Source: a virus. From it: a stretch of 55,998 nucleotides of DNA. Shown piece after piece: positions 1-7,428 of this stretch. The number at the start of each line of letters is the position of its first letter. The stretch's first letter is position 1. Made by a program: the position numbers and the translations under genes. The stretch is from the IMG/VR virus record IMGVR_UViG_3300006802_000116, positions 1 through 55,998 of that record; one strand, 5' to 3'. The notes beneath the pieces are model-generated. The model ran no database searches, was not told the origin of the DNA, and was given only the letters and a program-made list of their open reading frames with translations.

Positions 1-156
1 ACCTCTTACAAGGGAAGAGAGAGCGGCGCGATGCTCCTCATCGGTGTACCCATGGGCGGGGGCGAGCAGGTAGACCTCGCCATCGATGGTGTCGACCAGT
101 GGCATGAGCCGGCGTAGTTGCTGGGCGTAGAGATGGGCGAGTTTGGCGACGGGCAT
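1..156 (-). CDS. Partial hypothetical protein, cut by left edge
   Basis: An open frame begins at ATG 156 and runs off the left edge without a stop. The visible 52 residues (MPVAKLAHLYAQQ..., then LVDTIDGEVYLLAP) read as a normal soluble protein with codon use like its minus-strand neighbours. The end is missing, so no family can be given. It is transcribed away from the plus-strand gene at 204. Confidence 0.55.
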   Translation of the reverse strand, partial: MPVAKLAHLYAQQLRRLMPLVDTIDGEVYLLAPAHGYTDEEHRAALSSLVRG

Positions 157-203
157 GACAGTCGAGGAATCGGGCTAGCGTGAAACAAAACGTGAGAGAC
201 GCG

Positions 204-497
204 ATGCACCCGCACCAGTTGGAGCGAGACAGTGATCGCGGCTTTGAGCCGACGGTGGACGAACACCTGCGCTTGGGTCGCTTTATCGCGGCGCTGGATC
301 AGGCCAGCGAGTCGGAGCTCAGGCAGATCGCCAAGATGATGGCGCAGCAGGTGCTGATGACCTACCCGGCGGCCATGCGCTGGCTAGCTAAAGAGGCTGC
401 GCGGAATCTAGGGGGAGGTGCGTGGAGGGAGGAAGCGTCGGAGCGTCTACTGGAGGCACTGCAATCGCCAGCGAATGAGGGGCGATCGTACGAATAA
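204..497 (+). CDS. Small helical protein, cyanophage-like
   Basis: A 97-residue protein; a GTG at 180 in the same frame would add 8 residues. ATG 204 is preceded by GAGAG. The core (around ALDQASESELRQIAKM, then LM..PAA..WLAKEAA) is amphipathic helix. It resembles short helical proteins common in cyanobacteria and their phages, with a distant NblA-like look, but no catalytic motif is visible. The function is unknown; an NblA-type adaptor role would be speculation. It is divergent from the partial gene at the left edge and convergent with the minus-strand replication genes. Confidence 0.5.
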   Translation: MHPHQLERDSDRGFEPTVDEHLRLGRFIAALDQASESELRQIAKMMAQQVLMTYPAAMRWLAKEAARNLGGGAWREEASERLLEALQSPANEGRSYE

Positions 498-652
498 ACG
501 ACGGTGATGTGAGGATATGCACAAACTGCATAAAACCACCGTCCACGTGTAGCGCAGAGCACCACTTGGACGCAAAAGCAGCGCCAGATCGAGCCTCTAG
601 CGCTGCTGCAGGTTGCGGCATTGTGCTGCAACGACGCATGTTTGGTGGTGAT
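498..652. other. Intergenic spacer with inverted repeat
   Basis: This 155-nt convergent gap has no good ORF. It holds an inverted repeat TATGCA-CAAAC-TGCATA near 518-534, which could be an operator or weak bidirectional hairpin. No T-run follows it, so it is not a clear intrinsic terminator. Confidence 0.35.
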
Positions 653-1363
653 TTACCAACCAGCGGCCGGCATAGCCTCCAGATCAGGGGCCGTAGCGAC
701 CTCGTGATCGGCGCCCATCGGGTCCCGGTGCGTGGGTGGCAGACCCTCGGGGCGAGCGGTGGCGGGCTTGCCGGAGAACGGATCAGCGCCGACATAGAGG
801 GCGGGCAGCCAGATCGATTCCGCCACTTCGGCCCAGCGCTTCTCGTCCGCCTTGGTCGGCGCCTTAAGGGTGGGCGTCAGGTGCCAGTTGGTGTTGAGCC
901 CTTCGCCGGCGCGCTTGATCGTGGCGTAGAAGTTGAACATGCCCGAGGGCAGCGGCTGCTTGTAGTCCTCCATGTCGAGCACGGTCTCGAGCTGCTCGCG
1001 CAGTTTCTTCTGGTTGATCGTGAAGACCATGAACTCATCGCTCTCCTTGACCAGGGCGCAGAAGGAGAGGAAATACTGGGGCTTGTCCTTCTCGCCGGTG
1101 CCCTTGGTGCGGCCCTCGTAGGTCAGGCCGATGTCCTCGAGGTAGCCCTCAGGGAACTTGGGGAAGCGGCGCGGCTTGCCTTCGGCGGTGAAATACTGCC
1201 AGCCGGCAATCACGTGGCCGCTGTCGTGGGTGCCGCAGAGGCGGAAGGTGACGGACTCGCCGTCTTTGATGCGCTTGGTCTCGAAGTAGCGGTTCTTGCG
1301 GTCGTGGCCGGTGGATTCGGGGGCGGCGGTAGCGGCGCGGTAGTCAGTCGGGAAGAAGCTCAT
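653..1363 (-). CDS. Hypothetical phage protein next to ssb
   Basis: A 236-residue protein starting MSFFPTDYRAATAAPE at ATG 1363. The N-terminal two thirds are mixed alpha/beta with many charged and aromatic residues (RKNRYFETKRIKDGES, GWQYFTAEGK); the C-terminal 40 residues are Pro/Ala-rich and acidic. I do not recognise the family. It lies 20 nt downstream of the single-stranded DNA-binding protein gene in the same direction, so a role in DNA replication or recombination is plausible from context only. Confidence 0.6.
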   Translation of the reverse strand: MSFFPTDYRAATAAPESTGHDRKNRYFETKRIKDGESVTFRLCGTHDSGHVIAGWQYFTAEGKPRRFPKFPEGYLEDIGLTYEGRTKGTGEKDKPQYFLSFCALVKESDEFMVFTINQKKLREQLETVLDMEDYKQPLPSGMFNFYATIKRAGEGLNTNWHLTPTLKAPTKADEKRWAEVAESIWLPALYVGADPFSGKPATARPEGLPPTHRDPMGADHEVATAPDLEAMPAAGW

Positions 1364-1383
1364 GATCAGGCGAGGGAAGTGGG

Positions 1384-2058
1384 TTACCAGATGGCAGGCA
1401 TGTCCGGGCAGCTGAGCCCGTCGGGTTCGGTGAAGTCCTCGTGCGCGTAGCCGACGGCGGTGCTGCCGGCAGCGGGGCCGCTGGAAGCCCCTCCGCCTTT
1501 GCTGTTGCCGTGGACGCGCAGGACGCGCACCTTGACTTCGCAGTAGGGGCTGCCTTCGCGGTTGGTGCGCTGCTCGAGCGTGCCGTTGATGGAGACCAGG
1601 GCCCCCTTGCCGGCTTTCTCGAGGCGGTCCTTGGCGGCACCGTAGCCGCGCAGCTTAAACCAGTCGGTGTGCTCTTTGTCCGCGACGTAGCGGTTGACGG
1701 CCAAGGTGCGGGTAGCGGACTTGCCGGACTCGCTGGACTTGGCTTCGTTGGTGAGGCGGCCGACGAGGGTGACCTCGTTGACGTACTGGTCGCGGGTGGC
1801 ATCGCACAGCACAAAGGCGGCGAGTTGAGGGACGTTGTTGTCGTCATCGAGAGTCAACGACCCCGATGCGAGGAGAACATCCCCGGGCTGTTTGACGGCG
1901 AAGGCCTTGGCGACAGCGGAGTTAGCGGTGCAGCGGAGTAGGACATTGACCGGGTCGCGGCCAACGGTGGCGGCGAAGGCTTCGAGAGCTTCGCGTCCAT
2001 CTACTTGTGCACCAACAGGCGCTGCCGCCAGGGCCACAACGAGCGTTGCGGTACTCAC
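1384..2058 (-). CDS. ssb: Single-stranded DNA-binding protein, tandem OB
   Basis: A 224-residue protein from GTG 2058. Residues about 94-184 are a typical SSB OB fold: NEVTLVGRLTNEAK, then RTLAVNRY, DWFKLRGYG, GALVSINGTLEQR and EVKVRVLRV. Residues 1-90 look like a second, diverged OB-like domain (VLLASGSLTLDDDNNVP). The C-terminus is Gly/Ser-rich and ends DMPAIW, not the classical acidic DDIPF. Such proteins coat single-stranded DNA during phage replication. No ATG lies nearby upstream, so GTG is chosen; it overlaps no other gene. The fused two-OB layout is inferred from spacing and hydrophobic pattern. Confidence 0.8.
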   Translation of the reverse strand: MSTATLVVALAAAPVGAQVDGREALEAFAATVGRDPVNVLLRCTANSAVAKAFAVKQPGDVLLASGSLTLDDDNNVPQLAAFVLCDATRDQYVNEVTLVGRLTNEAKSSESGKSATRTLAVNRYVADKEHTDWFKLRGYGAAKDRLEKAGKGALVSINGTLEQRTNREGSPYCEVKVRVLRVHGNSKGGGASSGPAAGSTAVGYAHEDFTEPDGLSCPDMPAIW

Positions 2059-2144
2059 AAGTGCGTGCTGGGGCGCACGTCACGCTAGCCACGTCGTGCG
2101 GCTTGGAAACCGGAAGAAAAGGTTGGGATCTTGCGGGCCCCGAT

Positions 2145-2759
2145 CTAGGGATTGGCGGCAAAGTCCTGCACCCACTGCGGCAGGGGCGGCACCGGCTGGG
2201 CGGTCTGCGGCATCACCAGGATCATCACGTCAAGTCCCTCACCATGCAGGCGCAGGGGTCCGCCATCGAAGGCGCTGAGGACCAGCGATTCGCAGAGGTG
2301 CCCGGCGGACTTAATCGCCTTCTCGAGGTAGAGCGTGTCGTAGCGCCCGGCGGTGCTGCTGAGGGCGGGGGTGGCGGACCAGCGCTGGATGCAGGCGGAC
2401 ACGGCGCGATCGAGCGGCGGGAAGGGGGCGGTGGCGTAGCTGATCGGGAACCGTTTGACCTCCGAGCTGGTGGTCTTGCGGTAGGTCGTGACCGCTGCGG
2501 TGTCCCCGTCAATGCGCACGTCCCGCTCAGCACTCTTGATGCCCGCGCAGGCACGCAGTAAATCAGGGGAGGCGAGGATGTCGCAGGCTTGATCGCCGCG
2601 TCCTTTGGCGTCGTAGCCGAGCATCGACACCTTGCCGCCATCGCTGGCAGCCACCAGCACCCCCTGCAGATGGGGCTGCAGGTGCACGCTCTGGTAGGGG
2701 GCATAAGGGCCAGTGAAGGCGCCAGCTAGGGCGAGCAGGGCGGAGTTGAACTGCAGCAT
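2145..2759 (-). CDS. Possible DNA sliding-clamp-like protein
   Basis: A 204-residue protein. ATG 2759 lies 5 nt after the upstream stop; a GTG six bases earlier is possible. It shows features reminiscent of the DnaN fold: VHLQPHLQGVLVAASDGG resembles the clamp strand leading to 'ATDG', and near the C-terminus LDVMILVMPQ recalls the beta-clamp 'vMPM' end. It is shorter than a full three-domain bacterial clamp, about two domains. The position one gene upstream of ssb fits a replication role. The match is from pattern memory and weak; an unrelated structural protein is possible. Confidence 0.35.
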   Translation of the reverse strand: MLQFNSALLALAGAFTGPYAPYQSVHLQPHLQGVLVAASDGGKVSMLGYDAKGRGDQACDILASPDLLRACAGIKSAERDVRIDGDTAAVTTYRKTTSSEVKRFPISYATAPFPPLDRAVSACIQRWSATPALSSTAGRYDTLYLEKAIKSAGHLCESLVLSAFDGGPLRLHGEGLDVMILVMPQTAQPVPPLPQWVQDFAANP

Positions 2760-2764
2760 GTGCA

Positions 2765-2962
2765 CTAGGCCGAGGTCACAAGCAGCGCCGTGCCGCTGAG
2801 ATGGGCGGTCTGGGGAATCCAGCGCCAGGTGTAGTGGAGATTGTTCTTGCGCATCAGCGCATTGGCAGGCTCGAGCTCATCGAGGGCGAGCATCGGCTGC
2901 CAGGCGGGATCGATGGGTTCACCGGTGGCGGTGTCGACCATCTGCGCACGGCGGTGCGTCAT
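2765..2962 (-). CDS. Small hypothetical protein
   Basis: A 65-residue protein (MTHRRAQMVDTATGEPIDPA...) ending 5 nt before the start of the next gene, so probably co-transcribed with the clamp-like and ssb genes. The sequence is soluble, with no cysteine pairs or membrane segment. The family is not recognised. Confidence 0.5.
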   Translation of the reverse strand: MTHRRAQMVDTATGEPIDPAWQPMLALDELEPANALMRKNNLHYTWRWIPQTAHLSGTALLVTSA

Positions 2963-3034
2963 ACCAGGATGGCGTGGCCCCTCAAGCTAGGGAGCGCAGA
3001 AGGTGAAGAGTTTTTGCTGATCGCCTGAGCTGAA

Positions 3035-3040
3035 TAGACT
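3035..3040 (+). promoter_or_regulatory. TAGACT -10-like promoter element
   Basis: TAGACT 21 nt before the start at 3062, matching the element found upstream of late genes. TTGCTG lies upstream at a 15-nt spacing; it could act as a weak -35. Confidence 0.45.
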
Positions 3041-3061
3041 GGAGGCGATGCACCAGGGGCC

Positions 3062-3244
3062 ATGGATGCGCATGAAATGGACCTGCTGGATCGCGCCTAT
3101 CTGCGGCGATCGGAGCTGCTGAGTCAGGCGGACGTGCGCTGGGTGCGGATGGTGATCGAGCCGCGCGGTGTGCTGCTGACAATTGGCGAACGCGATGGCG
3201 GCGAGCGCAGCGAGCACCTGAGCCGCGCCCCTGGCAGGGAATAG
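3062..3244 (+). CDS. Small hypothetical protein, first of plus island
   Basis: A 60-residue charged protein (MDAHEMDLLDRAYLRRSELL...). It ends 2 nt before the next start, with a TAGACT element 21 nt upstream. A strong GGAGG at 3041 sits before another ATG at 3049 that would read a 24-codon frame; the 3062 frame has better protein-like composition. The function is unknown. It forms a three-gene plus-strand operon inside a minus-strand region. Confidence 0.45.
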   Translation: MDAHEMDLLDRAYLRRSELLSQADVRWVRMVIEPRGVLLTIGERDGGERSEHLSRAPGRE

Positions 3245-3246
3245 CG

Positions 3247-3507
3247 ATGCCGACCTGGCTGTGGCGATCGATCGTCGGTGTCTCTGGGACAATCGCCCTA
3301 CTGGCGGTGCTGCAATGGGGGAGTTGCACCTACTACGTGATGCCCAAGATCTGGCCCTGGTATGCGCGCTATCGCGGGACGGATGTCGGGAAAGAGGTGC
3401 AAATGCCTCAGATTGGATGCGAGGATGCCAGTGGTCGATCCGTGGCGTCGTTGATGGCGTTGCTGACGACGCTGATATCGCTTAGCCGGCAAGCACGTGA
3501 TGACTAA
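3247..3507 (+). CDS. Small membrane protein
   Basis: An 86-residue protein with one clear transmembrane helix at residues about 7-25 (IVGVSGTIALLAVLQW), then a short polar C-terminal half. It overlaps the next gene by 8 nt. One helix with a polar tail fits a spanin-, holin- or anchor-type small phage membrane protein, but no lysis gene is adjacent, so that is only a possibility. Confidence 0.5.
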   Translation: MPTWLWRSIVGVSGTIALLAVLQWGSCTYYVMPKIWPWYARYRGTDVGKEVQMPQIGCEDASGRSVASLMALLTTLISLSRQARDD

Positions 3508-3799
3508 ATCTGAGGGCTCGGGTATAGCAGTGGTGACAGCGGACTTGAGCGGCCATGAGCCCGTGGCCTGCCATACGCAAGACGGCCTGACGATTTGCTA
3601 CTACGACGTCGAGGGGCAGGCGTACCTGGACTTCAACTGGCAGAACGGCAGCGAGTGGGACGTGCTGGCCAATGAAGAGACGCTGCGCCAGGTGTCGTGT
3701 GACCTGATGCAGCGTCTGACGGGGCGTGCCTACGTCGCAGCGGATGAATGGGACGTCTTGCTGGCGGGCGACGAGTCAGGCGAGGCCAGCGCGTTGTAA
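3500..3799 (+). CDS. Hypothetical acidic protein
   Basis: A 99-residue protein from ATG 3500, overlapping the previous stop, with a GTG three bases earlier also possible. It is beta-rich at the start (VACHTQDGLTICYYDVEG) and helical and acidic at the end. It is last in the plus-strand island and overlaps the convergent minus-strand gene by 24 nt. The family is not recognised. Confidence 0.5.
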   Translation: MTKSEGSGIAVVTADLSGHEPVACHTQDGLTICYYDVEGQAYLDFNWQNGSEWDVLANEETLRQVSCDLMQRLTGRAYVAADEWDVLLAGDESGEASAL

Positions 3800-3985
3800 G
3801 TAGGGCTCCAGCAGCGCGAGCCATTGCTGGGCACTCCAACAGCGGCCACTGCGGCGATTCAGGGTGCGAGTGGGTGAGCTGATGCCCAGCCGGAGCCCGG
3901 CGGCTTCATGAGGCAGGATGGCGCCGAACGCCAACAGCTCGCTGCGCCGTAGCTGCAGCTCAGCGGCTCCAGCGGGAGGTGTCAC
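3776..3985 (-). CDS. Small hypothetical protein (GTG start)
   Basis: A 69-residue protein read from GTG 3985. The convincing part is AELQLRRSELLAFGAILPH... through RRSGRCWSAQQWLALLEPY. The frame is open further upstream, but there it is antisense-like and overlaps a better gene. It overlaps the 3960-4136 gene by 26 nt. Unknown function. Confidence 0.4.
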   Translation of the reverse strand: MTPPAGAAELQLRRSELLAFGAILPHEAAGLRLGISSPTRTLNRRSGRCWSAQQWLALLEPYLQRAGLA

Positions 3986-4136
3986 AGGGGTAGCGGAAGC
4001 GGCCGCCATGGCTGTAGCGGATGTGGAAGGGGATGGCATTGTCGCGGCAGGTAGTGATGATGTCGCGCAGTGTCTGCCCGTCGCGCAGTTCGAAGCTGGC
4101 GTCGGCGATGGGGTGATCGGGGTAGTGGATTTGCAT
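3960..4136 (-). CDS. Small hypothetical protein, 58 aa
   Basis: A short frame starting MQIHYPDHPIADASFELRDG and ending CDTSRWSR. It begins 5 nt after the stop of the upstream gene in a run of coupled genes. A balanced, protein-like composition and the lack of a good alternative frame support it. Unknown function. Confidence 0.5.
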   Translation of the reverse strand: MQIHYPDHPIADASFELRDGQTLRDIITTCRDNAIPFHIRYSHGGRFRYPCDTSRWSR

Positions 4137-4141
4137 GGCAA

Positions 4142-4342
4142 TCAGGAGTCAGCGAGCAGTTGCTCGACTTCGTGGCGCAACCAGTCGGCGGTTTCACCGG
4201 GATCGAGGTCGAGGCCCTGAGCGCCGCGCTGTTCGATGTGATCGGCGATCAGGGAGAGGATGGCCGCCAGCTGGTCCGTACTGGGAGCTCGATAGGAGAG
4301 CTGCGGCTGGAGGGCTAGCTCCCGCCAGAGGGGGCTGGTCAT
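4142..4342 (-). CDS. Small helical hypothetical protein
   Basis: A 66-residue mostly helical protein (DQLAAILSLIADHIEQ, TADWLRHEVEQLLADS). Its ATG overlaps the end of the upstream gene as ATGA, and its ribosome-binding site is the upstream gene's terminal GAGCTGGAGGG. Unknown function. Confidence 0.55.
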   Translation of the reverse strand: MTSPLWRELALQPQLSYRAPSTDQLAAILSLIADHIEQRGAQGLDLDPGETADWLRHEVEQLLADS

Positions 4343-4539
4343 GGGCTGCCCTCCAGCTCAGTCGCGACAACAATGGCGCTACGGCGCTCGGAACCGCAAC
4401 TCGGGCAGAAGTTGAAACGATGGCGGGTGCCCTTCAGGTGGGGCATTCGATACGTGCCTTCTGTATCTACGAACCAGTTCGCAGAATCTGCCCAGCTTTC
4501 CCAGGCTTCGCAGCAGGGAGGTGTAGTTTGCTCAGTCAT
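4339..4539 (-). CDS. Small zinc-ribbon protein
   Basis: A 66-residue protein with CC near residue 9 and a CPSCG knuckle at about residue 45, separated by aromatic and basic residues (ANWFVDTEG, RHRFNFCPSCG). This resembles Lar-like or other phage zinc-ribbon proteins that bind nucleic acid or protein. The C-terminus ATELEGSP encodes the ribosome-binding site of the next gene. The exact family is uncertain. Confidence 0.55.
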   Translation of the reverse strand: MTEQTTPPCCEAWESWADSANWFVDTEGTYRMPHLKGTRHRFNFCPSCGSERRSAIVVATELEGSP

Positions 4540-4714
4540 TAGAGCCCTCCAGCTCGGCGGCGATGGCTTGAATCTCTTCTAGGTCTTGATTAAACTTGAC
4601 ATAATGTCCGCAGTTGTCGCAATGAAGATCACCAAAGATGGCGTCATTTAGATCAAGGGCTTTGTAGTGACCTTTGCCGCATCGGACGCATGTTGCGCCT
4701 GTATTGTTAGTCAT
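4532..4714 (-). CDS. Small zinc-ribbon protein
   Basis: A 60-residue protein from ATG 4714 with two CxxC knuckles (CVRCG at about 9-13, CDNCG at about 33-37) forming a zinc ribbon, and a C-terminal helix ending AAELEGSND. It overlaps genes on both sides by 8 nt. Probably a DNA-, RNA- or protein-binding accessory factor; the partner is unknown. The shared terminal peptide reflects an embedded Shine-Dalgarno site. Confidence 0.6.
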   Translation of the reverse strand: MTNNTGATCVRCGKGHYKALDLNDAIFGDLHCDNCGHYVKFNQDLEEIQAIAAELEGSND

Positions 4715-5189
4715 TGGCACCCTCCAGCTCGGCGGCGATGGCGAGGAGCGCAGCACGGATAGAGGGCACTGGCTCGCTTGGCCAGATCTTGGATCCTCCA
4801 GGTGTTGTCTCGTATTCCGGCACCACCTGATCCGCAGCAGCACGCAGGGCGGCGGCGATGCTGGGGCAATCACGCAAGTCAGGCACAGCACGGAACGCAT
4901 CCAGCACCGCCTGGGCGGACTTGGTCAGCGTTTCTTCCGCCAAGCTCAGTGGCTTAGGACGCATGATTTGCCTCAGTGCATCACCAGAGGGCGAAACAAT
5001 GAGCTCGTGAGTATACAAAGCGTTTGAGTCCAGCCACTTAGCGTCTTGTTTAAGCTGCTGATCAGCTCCCCAGCGGGCTGCTTGGGTGGCGATGTAACCA
5101 GCGATGCCAAGCTCGTCATCTTCTGGGCTGTCCTCCAGCCACTGCTGCACCAGCTCCGGTGGTGGGGTGATCGGGCGGTTAGTTGTCAT
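4707..5189 (-). CDS. Conserved cyanophage-type hypothetical protein
   Basis: A 160-residue protein beginning MTTNRPITPPPELVQQW, a start I recall from many cyanobacterial and cyanophage hypotheticals. The middle is helical (TLTKSAQAVLDAF, IAAALRAAADQVV) and the C-terminus is again AIAAELEGAND. No catalytic motif is visible. It overlaps the upstream gene by 11 nt. It supports a cyanobacterial host; the function is unknown. Confidence 0.65.
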   Translation of the reverse strand: MTTNRPITPPPELVQQWLEDSPEDDELGIAGYIATQAARWGADQQLKQDAKWLDSNALYTHELIVSPSGDALRQIMRPKPLSLAEETLTKSAQAVLDAFRAVPDLRDCPSIAAALRAAADQVVPEYETTPGGSKIWPSEPVPSIRAALLAIAAELEGAND

Positions 5190-5382
5190 CAGTTTTCTCC
5201 AAGTTGGAAGCTGTCAGCTCTGCCCACGCCAACAGGTCACGCACGCGGACCAGTTGCTCGCCGGCGGTGGTGTGTGTTACGCGCCAATGGCAATCGGCGG
5301 TGTCCTTGAGGGCTGCGTGAATGACGGCACGCACCAATTGAGCGCGTACCTGATTGAAGCTATGCCAGTCGTTTTCAGTCAT
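5179..5382 (-). CDS. Small hypothetical protein
   Basis: A 67-residue helical protein (MTENDWHSFNQVRAQLVRAV...; DLLAWAELTASNLEKTDDN), overlapping its neighbours by 8-11 nt in the coupled minus-strand operon. No recognised domain. Confidence 0.55.
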   Translation of the reverse strand: MTENDWHSFNQVRAQLVRAVIHAALKDTADCHWRVTHTTAGEQLVRVRDLLAWAELTASNLEKTDDN

Positions 5383-5677
5383 GGGTTGTATCGGTAGGGA
5401 GAGATGAGCGGCGAACCGTCAGGAGATAGTCCGCAGTGCGCTGCCGATCGGCAGGCGGAATGATGTGGCAGTGGGTGATCTGCGCGCAGCAGAGCAGGCG
5501 TTCGCGCTCGGTAATGAGAGCAGCAAACCGCCGCAGCTTGTCCATCTGCTCGCGCTCCAGCTCGCTCCAGCCCGCAGAGATGTCGTCGGCCGAGTGATCT
5601 GGGTCCACCAGGGACCAGCAGGTGGGCAGGCACAGCCCGGCGGTGAGGGCGGCTTCGAGGATTTGGCGATCAGTCAT
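5375..5677 (-). CDS. Hypothetical protein
   Basis: A 100-residue protein with several Cys and His residues (LCLPTCWSLVD; CCAQITHCHII) that could bind a metal, and a central charged helix (ELEREQMDKLRRFAALITERERL). It overlaps both neighbours by 8 nt. Unknown family. Confidence 0.55.
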   Translation of the reverse strand: MTDRQILEAALTAGLCLPTCWSLVDPDHSADDISAGWSELEREQMDKLRRFAALITERERLLCCAQITHCHIIPPADRQRTADYLLTVRRSSLPTDTTHD

Positions 5678-5834
5678 GGCCCCAGCGCGAGAGGATCAGG
5701 CGGGAAGCGATCAGGAAGTCCTGCAGATCGATGTGCGCCTTGGAGAAGACAAGGGAGGCGTGCTGATGGAACACTTCCTCGAGCTGCGTATCGGTCGGCG
5801 CGGAGGGCGCCGGGGTAGTGGATGGGTCAGTCAT
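5670..5834 (-). CDS. Small hypothetical protein
   Basis: A 54-residue protein from ATG 5834, the start of which overlaps the stop of the preceding micro-gene (AATGACTGA). Pro/Thr/Ala-rich N-terminus followed by a helix (HIDLQDFLIASRLILSRW). Unknown function. Confidence 0.5.
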   Translation of the reverse strand: MTDPSTTPAPSAPTDTQLEEVFHQHASLVFSKAHIDLQDFLIASRLILSRWGHD

Positions 5835-5904
5835 TGAGGTAAAGAACACCAAGAGCGATGGCCCAGACGACCATCAGGGCGGCGAGGGTGATGTCAGGGC
5901 GCAC
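5827..5904 (-). CDS. Micro-protein with one membrane helix
   Basis: A 25-residue frame from GTG 5904 (RPDITLAALMVVWAIALGVL, then YLND), almost entirely one hydrophobic helix. It overlaps the Gp88-domain gene by 31 nt and its stop overlaps the next ATG, the same coupling as its neighbours. The start could instead be ATG 5874, giving 15 residues. Plausible but too short to be sure. Confidence 0.35.
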   Translation of the reverse strand: MRPDITLAALMVVWAIALGVLYLND

Positions 5905-6677
5905 GATGAGACGGAAGTGAGCGGGCGAACCGGCCGCTGGTGCGAGTAGCCGCTGAACAGTCCGGCGCTGCGGCGTGCCTGAATGGCTCGACCGGCCTCA
6001 GAGCCCTTCGGCTGGGTGCCGTGGACGAGGTGGGCGAAGTGCTGCGGCGTCGCGCTGTAAGCTAGGGCGTCGCTGAAGTCGACCGGCAGGCCCAGAGCGT
6101 AGGCCTCCTCTTGCGTATTGACCACGCGTGCCGTGCGAGGAAAACGGCCGTCCGTCAGGAGATGGTCATAACGTCCGCCCCAGCTGGCAGTGAGGCGCAG
6201 GTTCTCCGGCAGAGGCAGTGGTTGTTGCCCCTGCAGCCACAGCGGCAGGTTTTTGCTGTAGAGGTAGAAGAGCAGTTGCGGGTGGCGCCGGGCCGTGGCG
6301 ATCAGAGCGTCGCGCAGGGCGATGGTCGGACAGTCGCCGGCGGTGAACCAGCGGACGCGCTCGGTGTAGGCACGGACCTGGGCGCGCAGGGAGAGATCGA
6401 GCAGGTCGGCGATGGCGGTGCTACCGAGGGGGCGGATCAAATCCCAGTTGTGCCAGCGCGCTTGGCGCACGGACGGACGGACCTCCTCGCTGGCGGCGCT
6501 ACAGCGAAACAGGGTGTGCGGTCCGTCCTGCAGGCGACCGGTGCGTGGGTTCACCAAGGCCAGGCACTGGCGAGCGCCGGGGCAGGTGTGCCCAGCCGGC
6601 AGGGCAAAGGTCATGGTGCTGGAGGGCAATTTGGCGTTGCCGTGGCCAAATTTGAGTAGCCGTTGCTGTGCAGGCAT
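5874..6677 (-). CDS. Gp88-domain protein
   Basis: A 267-residue protein beginning MPAQQRLLKFGHGNAKLPSS, then TFALPAGHTCPGARQC, matching the start of the phage 'gene product 88' domain seen in mycobacteriophages and cyanophages (FGNAKL, then slPAGhsCP.A..C). Paired cysteines and a conserved RWHNWDLI segment follow, and the C-terminal 50 residues are Ser/Arg-rich. The molecular role of this family is not established; rolling-circle or DNA-processing links have been suggested only from context. The ATG overlaps the upstream stop. Confidence 0.7.
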   Translation of the reverse strand: MPAQQRLLKFGHGNAKLPSSTMTFALPAGHTCPGARQCLALVNPRTGRLQDGPHTLFRCSAASEEVRPSVRQARWHNWDLIRPLGSTAIADLLDLSLRAQVRAYTERVRWFTAGDCPTIALRDALIATARRHPQLLFYLYSKNLPLWLQGQQPLPLPENLRLTASWGGRYDHLLTDGRFPRTARVVNTQEEAYALGLPVDFSDALAYSATPQHFAHLVHGTQPKGSEAGRAIQARRSAGLFSGYSHQRPVRPLTSVSSCALTSPSPP

Positions 6678-6985
6678 CAGCGGCTCTCGATACTTTTGTT
6701 GGTGATGGTGCGCAGCTGCTCGAGCTGGAACTCACCGATGGCATTGGCGCGGGCCAAGCCGGCCTCGAGTTGGTTGATACCCAGGCGCAGTGCAACCTCG
6801 GTGTTGTCATCGAGGTCGGGTGACGCTTCCTCTTGGTAGTAGGCCAGGAGCCCGAGCAGCTCGTAGTAGAGGATTTCGGCCTGCAGAGCGCAGCGCTCTA
6901 GCTGCTCGAGCACGTGCTGGGGCATCGTGAGCGTGAGACGACGGGGGCGACGGAAATCAGGGTTCGGAGAAAGGATTGCGCACAC
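6677..6985 (-). CDS. Ribbon-helix-helix-like small protein
   Basis: A 102-residue protein from GTG 6985; a TTG at 7009 lies inside the terminator T-run and is unlikely. RRPRRLTLTMPQHVLEQLER looks like the beta strand and helix of a CopG/MetJ-type DNA-binding domain. The remainder is helical. It follows directly after the terminator of the upstream unit. A transcription-regulator role is likely but unproven. Confidence 0.45.
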   Translation of the reverse strand: MCAILSPNPDFRRPRRLTLTMPQHVLEQLERCALQAEILYYELLGLLAYYQEEASPDLDDNTEVALRLGINQLEAGLARANAIGEFQLEQLRTITNKSIESR

Positions 6986-7007
6986 GGCGATTAGAAGTAA
7001 GGCACGC

Positions 7008-7037
7008 AAAAAGCCGCCCCATGCGTGATGGGACGGC
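7008..7037 (-). terminator. Intrinsic terminator
   Basis: Minus-strand stem GCCGTCCCAT/ATGGGGCGGC with a 5-nt loop, followed by TTTTT. It ends the unit containing 7085-7279. Confidence 0.75.
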
Positions 7038-7084
7038 GGGAGGGGACGGGCACTGACGGGCGATTGCGCCTTGCTGCGCCCGAG

Positions 7085-7279
7085 CTAGAAGAAGACGCGC
7101 ATTAAGGGCGGCGGTTCCGGCGTGCTGCGCTGGTGGGTAATGGCTTGCTCGAGTACAGCGGTAAGGCGGTCAATCTGAGGGCGGTCGGATGGGCGCTCAT
7201 AGCTGTAGGCCAAAAGCGCATCACGCAGCAGGGTCAGGTCGCTAAGTTCCGCTGCAACGAGATGGTCGATTCTGAGCAT
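7085..7279 (-). CDS. Small helical hypothetical protein
   Basis: A 64-residue protein (MLRIDHLVAAELSDLTLLRD...), helical, with a Pro-rich end. It is the last gene before the terminator at 7008-7037 and overlaps the upstream gene by 46 nt in another frame. Unknown function. Confidence 0.5.
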   Translation of the reverse strand: MLRIDHLVAAELSDLTLLRDALLAYSYERPSDRPQIDRLTAVLEQAITHQRSTPEPPPLMRVFF

Positions 7280-7425
7280 TGGAAAGGAAGGGTGAGGAGC
7301 GTGTCGAGCTGATGGTCAATCCAGTGCTCGACACGGGTTCGCTGGGAGCCATGCGAGAGGCAGAGGATGGATCCATCAGGCAGGAGGATGTCGATGCGTT
7401 GATTGGAGAGCAGATCAAGTTGCAC
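7234..7425 (-). CDS. Small hypothetical protein
   Basis: A 63-residue protein from GTG 7425, three bases after the upstream stop (QLDLLSNQRIDILLPDGS, then VEHWIDHQLDTLL). Protein-like composition and operon spacing support it despite the 46-nt overlap downstream. Unknown function. Confidence 0.45.
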   Translation of the reverse strand: MQLDLLSNQRIDILLPDGSILCLSHGSQRTRVEHWIDHQLDTLLTLPFQCSESTISLQRNLAT

Positions 7426-7428
7426 GAC

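Noticed and set aside
509-1450. Long plus-strand frame of 313 codons
   Set aside because: It is antisense to the two well-supported minus-strand genes, with Gly/Ala/Val/Arg-rich shadow composition and no domain.
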